Source: SG8-41 sp036397875
GTDB taxonomy: Bacteria > Pseudomonadota > Gammaproteobacteria > Burkholderiales > SG8-41
NCBI GenBank assembly: GCA_036397875.1
Contig: DASWIC010000020.1
Location: forward strand, 1 to 20,511
Length of the DNA stretch: 20,511 nt
Direction of reading: 5' to 3'
A program made the translations under genes and the position numbers. This document shows, piece after piece, positions 14,798-20,511 of the stretch. Within the stretch, counting starts at the first letter, position 1, and every line of letters begins with the position of its first letter. Below the pieces are notes generated by a model. It searched no databases. It was not told where the DNA came from and saw nothing but the letters and a program-made list of their open reading frames with translations.

Positions 14798-15676
14798 ATG
14801 AAACGCATCTTCCTGCTGGTAGCGACCAACTTTGCCGTGCTGGCCGTGTTGAGCATCACGATGCAGCTGCTCGGCGTCGACCGCATGCTGGCGGATGAGA
14901 CCGGGCTCAATCTCGTCGGTCTGCTCGTGATGGCGGGGATATTCGGCTTTGGCGGCTCCTTCATTTCCCTGCTCATCTCGAAGTGGATGGCGAAGCGGGC
15001 GACCGGCGCCCAGGTGGTCGAGGTGCCGTCCAACACGGCCGAGCGCTGGCTGGTGGACACCGTCAAGCGCCAGGCCGGCGCGGCCGGCATCGGCATGCCG
15101 GAAGTCGCGATCTACGATTCGCCCGAGATCAACGCCTTCGCCACGGGATGGAACCGCGACAACGCGCTGGTCGCGGTCAGCACCGGGCTGCTGCAGAACA
15201 TGTCCCAGGACGAGGCCGAAGCGGTGCTCGCCCACGAAGTGACCCACATCGCCAACGGCGACATGGTGACACTCACGCTCATCCAGGGAGTGCTCAACAC
15301 CTTCGTGATCTTCCTCTCGCGCGTGATCGGCACCATCGTCGATCGCGCCGTGTTCAAGGTCGAGCGCGGGCAGGGGCCGGCATTCTACGTCACCGTCATC
15401 GTCGCGCAGATCGTGCTTGGCATCCTGGCAAGCATCGTCGTGATGTGGTTCTCGCGCCTGCGCGAGTTCCGCGCCGACGCGGGCGGCGCAACCCTTGCGG
15501 GACGGGGCAAGATGATCGCCGCCCTCGAGCGCTTGAAGCTCAATCACGAGCAGTCGCAATTGCCGGCGCAGATCTCGGCGTTTGGAATCTCGGGCGGCGG
15601 CGGATTCGCGCGGCTGTTCATGTCGCACCCTCCGCTGGACGAGCGCATCGCCGCTCTCAGCAGCGGTGGCCGCTGA
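14798..15676 (+). CDS. htpX: HtpX-type membrane zinc metalloprotease
   Basis: This 292-residue protein has the standard HtpX length and plan: two N-terminal membrane helices (about 4-24 and 36-60), a cytoplasmic protease domain with the zinc motif HEVTH (146-150), two further hydrophobic segments (about 160-180 and 195-216), and the third ligand E223 in REFRADAGG. HtpX takes part in inner-membrane protein quality control with FtsH, cutting misfolded membrane proteins from the cytoplasmic side. GGAGG precedes the ATG by 11 nt. The gene has its own heat-shock-type promoter and ends in a strong terminator, so it can work as a single-gene unit. The C-terminal FMSHPPLDERI box is typical of the family. 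Confidence 0.96.
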   Translation: MKRIFLLVATNFAVLAVLSITMQLLGVDRMLADETGLNLVGLLVMAGIFGFGGSFISLLISKWMAKRATGAQVVEVPSNTAERWLVDTVKRQAGAAGIGMPEVAIYDSPEINAFATGWNRDNALVAVSTGLLQNMSQDEAEAVLAHEVTHIANGDMVTLTLIQGVLNTFVIFLSRVIGTIVDRAVFKVERGQGPAFYVTVIVAQIVLGILASIVVMWFSRLREFRADAGGATLAGRGKMIAALERLKLNHEQSQLPAQISAFGISGGGGFARLFMSHPPLDERIAALSSGGR

Positions 15677-15693
15677 ACGGTGGCCCGAAACTG

Positions 15694-15720
15694 AAAAAGC
15701 CCGCGCGAGCGGGCTTTTTT
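15694..15720. terminator. Bidirectional rho-independent terminator between convergent genes
   Basis: AAAAA-GCCCGC-GCGA-GCGGGC-TTTTTT forms a stem with a GNRA loop: 15699-15704 pairs with 15709-15714, flanked by A5 and T6. Read rightward it ends htpX, 18 nt after the stop. Read leftward it can end the long AsmA-like gene, because the A-run becomes a T-run on the other strand. Confidence 0.88.
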
Positions 15721-15726
15721 GTTTTC

Positions 15727-15770
15727 TGGATCCCCGCCTACGCGAGGATGACCGCGCGTAGCGCGCGGTC
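15727..15770. repeat. Palindromic repeat plus hairpin over the AsmA-like stop codon
   Basis: Bases 15727-15753 are a diverged copy of the TGGAnTCCCGCCTnCGCGGGAnTGAC repeat also found at 20365-20391 and inverted at 20221-20249. It abuts a perfect 9-bp hairpin, GACCGCGCG-TAG-CGCGCGGTC (15750-15770), which covers most of the stop codon of the leftward gene. The hairpin lacks a T-run and may protect the mRNA end or support the terminator beyond it. Confidence 0.6.
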
Positions 15771-18700
15771 ACTTGAGCACGGGCGTCTTCAGATTGCCGG
15801 TGACGACCAGGTTGCCGCGGGCGACGATCACGGATCTCGACCCGAGCTGGGTGCTGATCCGCCCTGAAAGATCGCCGTTGGGCGCGACATCGACGCTGCC
15901 CGAAGAGTTCATGGGGCCGGATGAGAGCTGAAGCTGGCGGAAGGAGTAGCGGTTGCCGGCGAGCTGCATCGAGCCGGCGAGCGAATTGAATCCTGTCTTT
16001 CCGCCCCGCACCCCGTCCCGCGAAGGGGACCGGATCGCCCGTATGATGTCGACATTGTTGATCGAACCCTTCTCGATGTTGAAGCTCGCCTCGATCCTGG
16101 GATCGTTGAACAAAGTCTGCAGCGTGGCACCCTGCATCGCGTAATTCACGTTGGCGGTGAGCGTGCCGCTCGCCGTGAAATCACGGGTGAAATTCGCCAT
16201 CAGCTGGGCGAGTTCGCCGTTGGCGACCGAGAAATCGCCGTCGAGCCGTATGCCGCTTTCCCAGCTCGCCCGGGCGGTGCCCTTGATCGTGGCGCGGCCG
16301 ATCTTGCCGGTGAAGGCGGTGATTCTGGCTTGCTGCGGCTCCACGACCGCGTCCATGACGATGTCGTCGAATTCGACCGGGGGTCCAAAGGGAGCTTGCC
16401 AGTTGCGACCGTCCAGCCCGACCCGCACCGCGTTGTCCCGAAGCGTGAGCTCGGCCCGGGCCTTGCCGTCGGAAAGGATGGCACGCTGCAACGCACCGTC
16501 CAGACCCAGCGTGACGTCTGCATTGAAGGTCGGCAGGTCGAGATTCTTCGTCGCCAGCCTTATCCTGTTCACCTGGATACGGCGCACGCTGAGCCGCTGG
16601 GCGCCGGCCTGCGGCCGCACCCAGCCCGGAATCAGGGCAAGCGACTCCTGGTCCGCGGTGAGCGAATTGACTTCGACGTTGGAGAACTCGAAGGTATCGC
16701 CGAACAGTATCGTCGGCCACGCGCTAACCACGATGCTTTCGATCTTGATCTCCTGCAGCTTGCCGATGCCGACGCGCTCCAGCGTCAGCTCCGGGAGGGG
16801 CAGCAGGGCGTAGCGCAGGTTGGTGATCGTCACCGGCACGCCCAGGCGTTGGGCCATGATCCGCTGCGCGCCCCCGATGAAGTTGTTGAGCGGCACGACG
16901 TGCAGCAGGCCGATGGCGACGGCTAGCAGCACGCCCGCGCTGATTCCGATCGTCCTTCTCCAATTGGTCCGCTTGACCGCGGCAACCGGCTTGCCGGCCT
17001 TGCCGTCGGCCTCGCGTTTCTGTCGTTCCTCGGCGGCGGCCTTGGCGCGCGCGGCCGCCTCCTGCCGGTATCGCGCGTCGGCCTCCACCTCGGCCCGCTC
17101 GCGCGCCTTGATCTCGTCCTGGACGCGCGCCTTGACCTCGTCCTCGGCTCCGGAGCGCATCTGCTGCTCCTGCAGGACGCGCGCCACCGCCTCCATCTTG
17201 GCGCGATCCTCGGCCGCGGCCCGCGCCTTGCGCTCCTCCTCCGCCTGCGCGCGCGCCTGTGCCACGGCCTCCTCGGCTTGGCGCGCGATGCGCTCGACCT
17301 CGGCGCGGACCCTGCGCGCTTCCGGGGAGTAGTCGCCGCTGCTGTCCAGCTCGCGTGACTTGCGCTCGGCGTCCTCGCGGGCCTTGCGCGCGATCTCGGC
17401 CATGCGCTCGGCTTCGGCGCGGGCCTTCCTCTCGGCCTCGGCCTTGGCGGCGATTTCGATCTGTGCCCGCTCCTCGGCCTCCTGGCGTGCCTTGCGCTCG
17501 CCCTGGATCATGGCCTCGACCTCGGCGCGGGCCTTGGCCTCGGCCTCGATCCGCACCTGGGCGAGTACTTCCTCCCGCGACTTGGCTTCTGCGGCGGCTT
17601 TGCGCTCCGCTTCCTCGCGCGCCGTGCGCTCCGCTTCGATCCTCGCCTCGGCTTCCTCGCGCGCCTTGCGCTCGACCGCGGCTTTCGCCTCCGCCTCCTC
17701 CTTGGCGCGGCGCGCCTGGTCCTGGAGCTCACGCAGTTGCGCCTTGGTGCGCGCGTCCGCCTCGTCGCGCTCCCTGCGTTCCTTTTCCTCGCGCAGCTTG
17801 CGCTCCCGCTCCTCGCGCACGCGGGCCTCGGCCTCCGCATTTGCCCGGCGCTCGGCATCAACGCGCGCCTCGGCCTCCGTGCGCGCTTTTGCCTTCGCAT
17901 CCTCGAGCGCTTTCAGCGTCGATTCCATGTGAGCGCGGGCCGTTTCGCCGCCCCCGCCCACGGCCTCGATCGCGGCCTTGGCCTCGGTCGCCGCCCTGGC
18001 GCGCACCGCCTCTTCGGCCATGGCCCGCGCCTGACTCACGGCTTCCTCCGCCGCCTTCGCGCGCGCTTCGACTTCCTCGCGCGCCTTGCGTTCGGACGCC
18101 TCGCGCGCCTTGATCTCGGCCTCGATCCGGGCGCGCCCCTCGGCTTCCTGCTTGGCGCGCTTCTCGGCCTGGGCGAGGGCGTCCTGCAGAGCCTTCATCT
18201 GTGCCTCAACCGCGGCCATGGCCCTGGTTTCAGCCTCGGCATGCGCGCGCGCGTCGATCTCCGCCCGCGCCCGTGCCTCCGCCTCTGCTTTCGCCTTGGC
18301 CTCGGCGGCCACCTTGCGCTCCGCCTCCGCCTTTGCCCGCGTCTCGGCTGCGGCCCGCGCCTTGGCTTCGGCGTCGGCCCGCGCCTTGGCTTCCATCGCC
18401 GCCTTGATTCGCGCCTCGGCCTCCGCCTTGGCCCGTGCGTCCGCCGCCGCCCGGGATTCGGCCTCCGCCTTGACCCGTGCCTCGGTCGCCGCCTTCGCAG
18501 CCGCCTCGGCCCTTTCCTTCGCCTCGGTCTCTTCTCTTGCCTTGGCCTCGGCCTGAACGCGGGCTCGTGATTCCGTTTCCTGCCGGACCTTGGCCTCGGC
18601 TGCGGCGCGCGCCGCAGCCAGCGCGCGGGCCTTCGCATCGGCCTCGGCCTTGCCGCGTGACGTGGCCTCGGCGTTGAGCTTGGACATCGCCGTGGGGGAG

Positions 18701-19011
18701 GTAAAGTCGAGATCGTCTTCCGCTCCAGGCCCCGGGATCGATCCCGCAGCCACCGTGGCGGCGGAGGTGCCTTTGGGCGGCTCCGGCGCCGTGAACACCC
18801 GGATGAAACCGTCGGCTTCGAGCTTCGCGAGCGTCTGGTGCAGCCGCTTCTCCTCCATGCCCGACTTCCTGACCAGATCGGTCGCGGTGGACTTGCCGTC
18901 CACGGCGAGGAACACCATCCCGGCCTCGCGCGGCAGCCTGGAGGACTTGTTCTTGATTTCAAGCACTCCCTTGGGAGTCTTGGAGTAGATTGTTTTCGGG
19001 TGGATGGCCAT
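15769..19011 (-). CDS. AsmA-like membrane protein with a very long charged helical rod
   Basis: This 1080-residue protein has four parts. Residues 1-80 form a small winged-helix-like domain shared with the response regulator at 7691-8503. A flexible linker (81-112) follows. Residues 113-672 are almost only A, E, R, K, D and Q, with frequent 8- and 6-residue (R/K)-A-x-A-E-x units, predicting continuous helix; breaks occur at 350-356 (GGGG) and 556-562 (SSGDYSP). One membrane span (about 684-706) leads into an AsmA/TamB-like domain (707-1080) of repeated beta segments. An N-in, C-out orientation is likely, placing the rod in the cytoplasm and the AsmA-like part in the periplasm. AsmA-family proteins are linked to lipid transport or outer-membrane biogenesis. 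The rod could be coiled coil or single charged helix, as in TolA. The ribosome site is weak. Confidence 0.85.
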   Translation of the reverse strand: MAIHPKTIYSKTPKGVLEIKNKSSRLPREAGMVFLAVDGKSTATDLVRKSGMEEKRLHQTLAKLEADGFIRVFTAPEPPKGTSAATVAAGSIPGPGAEDDLDFTSPTAMSKLNAEATSRGKAEADAKARALAAARAAAEAKVRQETESRARVQAEAKAREETEAKERAEAAAKAATEARVKAEAESRAAADARAKAEAEARIKAAMEAKARADAEAKARAAAETRAKAEAERKVAAEAKAKAEAEARARAEIDARAHAEAETRAMAAVEAQMKALQDALAQAEKRAKQEAEGRARIEAEIKAREASERKAREEVEARAKAAEEAVSQARAMAEEAVRARAATEAKAAIEAVGGGGETARAHMESTLKALEDAKAKARTEAEARVDAERRANAEAEARVREERERKLREEKERRERDEADARTKAQLRELQDQARRAKEEAEAKAAVERKAREEAEARIEAERTAREEAERKAAAEAKSREEVLAQVRIEAEAKARAEVEAMIQGERKARQEAEERAQIEIAAKAEAERKARAEAERMAEIARKAREDAERKSRELDSSGDYSPEARRVRAEVERIARQAEEAVAQARAQAEEERKARAAAEDRAKMEAVARVLQEQQMRSGAEDEVKARVQDEIKARERAEVEADARYRQEAAARAKAAAEERQKREADGKAGKPVAAVKRTNWRRTIGISAGVLLAVAIGLLHVVPLNNFIGGAQRIMAQRLGVPVTITNLRYALLPLPELTLERVGIGKLQEIKIESIVVSAWPTILFGDTFEFSNVEVNSLTADQESLALIPGWVRPQAGAQRLSVRRIQVNRIRLATKNLDLPTFNADVTLGLDGALQRAILSDGKARAELTLRDNAVRVGLDGRNWQAPFGPPVEFDDIVMDAVVEPQQARITAFTGKIGRATIKGTARASWESGIRLDGDFSVANGELAQLMANFTRDFTASGTLTANVNYAMQGATLQTLFNDPRIEASFNIEKGSINNVDIIRAIRSPSRDGVRGGKTGFNSLAGSMQLAGNRYSFRQLQLSSGPMNSSGSVDVAPNGDLSGRISTQLGSRSVIVARGNLVVTGNLKTPVLK

Positions 19012-19148
19012 GATCGATCTTGCGATTTTCAGTTTTGCGCCAGGTCAGTGCAGCGCGTTACCCACGGATATTTGCACGCGTTTGGGGCGCGTGTGACAAA
19101 GAGCACATTTTCCCGGAAAAACATTCTATTTCCGCGTCTTATACCGCA

Positions 19149-19177
19149 TTGCGCGATGAAATTCATTATAGTCTAAT
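19149..19177 (+). promoter_or_regulatory. Promoter candidate upstream of the HD-domain gene
   Basis: TTGCGC (19149-19154), a 17-nt spacer and TCTAAT (19172-19177) lie in the relatively AT-rich 215-bp gap between the divergent AsmA-like and HD-domain genes. The spacer contains ATGAA-A-TTCAT (19156-19166), an inverted repeat. On the minus strand 19170-19165 reads TATAAT, a possible -10 for the AsmA-like gene, though without a good -35. These are pattern matches only. Confidence 0.35.
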
Positions 19178-19226
19178 ACACGACGGAATCCATCATAAGT
19201 TGTGCGCGTTTCTTCGAGGGCAGGGG

Positions 19227-20198
19227 ATGGCAGCTGAAGCATACAGACGCAGCGATTACGACGTCACCAACCGTATCAACACGACCGACCCGCAGCTTGT
19301 TTCCCAGGCGGTCTGCCGTATCTACCAGGATCTCTTCCAGCAGGATACCGCGCGCAATCTCCCGCAGACTTTCACCGACCTGGCGCACCTCTACCGGGGC
19401 GAGTATCCCGGCTTTCACGAGTGCGACACGGATTACCACGACATCCAGCACGTGCTCGACGTGACGCTGGGCATGGCGCGGTTGCTGGACGGGTGCGTGC
19501 GCACGAGCGGCGCCGGGACGATCACCGAGCGCCTGTTCCGGCTGGGTATCGTCGCCGCTCTCTATCACGACTGCGGCTACATCCGTCGCCGCAAGGACAC
19601 CAAGCACGTGAACGGCGCCGAATACACCGCCGTGCACGTGTCGCGCGGCGCGGAATTCCTCGAGAACTACCTGCCGAAGATCGGCATGGCCGACCTCGTG
19701 CTCGCCGCCACGCGCATCGTGCACTTCACCGGCTACGAGATCCCGGTGGACCGGATCAAGGTGCCGTCCCCGGAATTCCGCCTGCTCGGCAATCTGCTGG
19801 GGAGCGCCGACATCCTGGCGCAGATGGCGGACCGCTGCTACCTCGAGAAATGCTACGACCGGCTCTACCCGGAGTTCGTGCGCGGCGGCATTGCGCGCAA
19901 GCGCCACCAGGACGGCAGCGAGGAGATCGTGTTCGCTTCAGCGGCCGACCTGATCTTCAAGACGCCGCGCTTCTACCAGGGCGCGACCAAGCGCCTCCGG
20001 GAGGACCTCGGCGGCTGCTACGCCTATGTCGAGCAGCATTTCGGCGGCCAGAACCTCTATTTCGACGAGCTCGAGAAGAACATCAACCACGCGCGCTCAA
20101 TTGCGGTCGAAGGGGATATCTCCCTGCTGCGCCGCCGCCCGCCCCGGACCACCGAGGGCGATGACGGCGACCACCCGCCGCAGCCGCTGCTCATCTAG
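19227..20198 (+). CDS. HD-domain protein with class I phosphodiesterase-like signature
   Basis: From the preferred ATG this protein has 323 residues. The metal-binding pattern is Y70-H71-D-I-Q-H75-V-L-D78-V, then H114-D115 in ALYHDCGY, H166 in RIVHFTGYE and D195 in GSADILAQMAD. The YHxxxHxxDV-HD order recalls eukaryote-type cyclic-nucleotide phosphodiesterases (PDEase_I) as well as general HD hydrolases, so cleavage of a cyclic nucleotide or other phosphoester is plausible but unproven. No membrane span or signal is present; a charged, proline-rich tail ends the protein (303-323). The frame is open 207 nt further upstream through the intergenic promoter region; the ATG with a GAGGG ribosome site is preferred. 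It diverges from the AsmA-like gene, suggesting coordinate control. Confidence 0.78.
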   Translation: MAAEAYRRSDYDVTNRINTTDPQLVSQAVCRIYQDLFQQDTARNLPQTFTDLAHLYRGEYPGFHECDTDYHDIQHVLDVTLGMARLLDGCVRTSGAGTITERLFRLGIVAALYHDCGYIRRRKDTKHVNGAEYTAVHVSRGAEFLENYLPKIGMADLVLAATRIVHFTGYEIPVDRIKVPSPEFRLLGNLLGSADILAQMADRCYLEKCYDRLYPEFVRGGIARKRHQDGSEEIVFASAADLIFKTPRFYQGATKRLREDLGGCYAYVEQHFGGQNLYFDELEKNINHARSIAVEGDISLLRRRPPRTTEGDDGDHPPQPLLI

Positions 20199-20220
20199 GG
20201 AAGCTCTGATCCGGTAGCGT

Positions 20221-20391
20221 CTTGTCATTCCCGCGAAGGCGGGTATCCCCTTCCCCCTTGCGGGGGGCGAGGCGGGAATTCGAGGTGCATGCCACCGAGC
20301 CGCCGAGCGCCCAGCCCGATGCAGCGGGATGGGACGGACAGGTAGGATGGGGGGTGAGGTTCTCTGGACTCCCGCCTGCGCGGGAGTGACG
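20221..20391. repeat. MITE-like element with 25-bp terminal inverted repeats
   Basis: The left end (from GTCATTCCCGCG at 20224) and the right end, read on the minus strand (GTCACTCCCGCG from 20390), are inverted copies agreeing at about 21 of 25 positions. Each end itself folds (right end: ACTCCCGC-CTGC-GCGGGAGT, 20368-20387). Inside are CCCCC-TTGC-GGGGG (20253-20266) and a 14-mer (20340-20353) that is the exact complement of window bases 1-14. It encodes nothing evident. There is no clear target-site duplication. It fills most of the gap between the HD-domain gene and the carboxylase gene; a T-run at 20395-20401 could aid termination. Confidence 0.65.
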
Positions 20392-20422
20392 CGACTTTTT
20401 TGGGCTAGTTGAGGAACGGAAC

Positions 20423-20511
20423 ATGGCATTCGAGGCATTGCTGGCGGAGTACGAAGCGCGGCGCGCGAAAGCGCTCGCGGGCGGGGGCGCGGAGAAGTAC
20501 GCCAAGCGCAC
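20423..20511 (+). CDS. Acyl-CoA carboxylase carboxyltransferase (beta) subunit, 5' fragment
   Basis: Only the first 29 codons are inside the window. The translation begins MAFEALLAEYEARRAKAL and continues GGGAEKYAKR, which matches the N-terminal helix of biotin-dependent acyl-CoA carboxyltransferase subunits (form: E-x-x-x-R-R-A-K-A-L-x-x-G-G-x-x-K-x-A-x-R). A GAGGAA ribosome site (20411-20416) lies 6 nt before the ATG. Which acyl-CoA is used (propionyl, methylcrotonyl, geranyl or another) cannot be told from the fragment. The gene runs off the right edge. Confidence 0.7.
   Translation, partial: MAFEALLAEYEARRAKALAGGGAEKYAKR

Noticed and set aside
14381..15772. 463-codon minus-strand frame across htpX
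   Set aside because: HtpX on the plus strand has the full zinc motif, ribosome site and terminator; the antisense translation has no recognisable features.
17259..18570. Open plus-strand frames rich in Arg/Pro/Leu opposite the helical rod
   Set aside because: They are complements of the low-complexity GCC/GAG/GCG codons of the AsmA-like gene and show no independent motif or ribosome site.
16996..18675. Possible tandem DNA repeat array or CRISPR-like pattern
   Set aside because: The repetition follows the 8- and 6-residue protein units and codon bias of the rod; there are no fixed-length direct repeats with unique spacers.
20368..20401. Standard rho-independent terminator after the HD-domain gene
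   Set aside because: The stem is good, but the T-run begins 7-8 nt after it; the hairpin is better explained as the end of the MITE-like element.

Overview
The window is a dense, GC-rich stretch (coding on both strands, few gaps over 200 bp) that looks like chromosomal DNA of a betaproteobacterium, probably Burkholderiales-like or an uncultured relative. This assignment is inference. It rests on an orphan Bug/TctC periplasmic binding protein, a DUF3025 protein, a PlsB-like acyltransferase, a Phenol_MetA_deg-type outer-membrane protein, an HtpX protease with a heat-shock-type promoter, and several short palindromic repeats of the kind scattered through such genomes. No rRNA, tRNA, CRISPR array, prophage or transposase gene was seen.

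Layout, left to right. (1) 1-206: a palindromic intergenic element related, in inverted orientation, to one at 20221-20391. (2) 219-5153: a divergon. Leftward runs a tight three-gene operon, bug/tctC -> gamma-glutamyltransferase-like (GGT-like) enzyme -> OsmC-like thiol peroxidase. Rightward runs a second, distantly related GGT-like enzyme. Between them lie an extended -10 promoter and a perfect 7-4-7 palindrome resembling GntR-family operators. (3) 5159-7687: a rightward envelope cluster of a periplasmic N-acetylmuramoyl-L-alanine amidase, an outer-membrane beta-barrel protein and a membrane-anchored alpha/beta hydrolase; two of these genes take their 5' ends from dispersed inverted-repeat elements. 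(4) 7691-9753 leftward: an FAD-dependent L-2-hydroxyglutarate-oxidase-like protein, then a response regulator preceded by two back-to-back inverted repeats. (5) 9801-13131: a DUF3025 protein (+), a membrane diguanylate cyclase with an intact I-site (-), and a Tat/lipoprotein-type amidohydrolase (-). (6) 13168-15676 rightward: a short PlsB-like acyltransferase, then htpX behind a close match to the sigma-32 consensus. (7) 15694-15770: a bidirectional terminator and repeats between convergent genes. (8) 15769-19011 leftward: a 1080-residue protein with a small N-terminal domain, about 560 residues of charged Ala/Glu/Arg/Lys helix, one membrane span and an AsmA-like periplasmic domain. (9) 19227-20198 rightward: an HD-domain protein with a class I cyclic-nucleotide-phosphodiesterase-like signature. 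(10) 20423-end: the start of an acyl-CoA carboxylase beta subunit.

Most unusual points: the N-terminal domain of the giant AsmA-like protein is also present at the N-terminus of the response regulator 7 kb away, which suggests a shared docking or regulatory module; the two GGT-like enzymes are arranged around one putative operator, and one lacks the arginine that normally binds the gamma-glutamyl carboxylate; three exported-protein genes have dispersed repeats at or near their signal peptide codons; and a MITE-like element family lies at both ends of the window.
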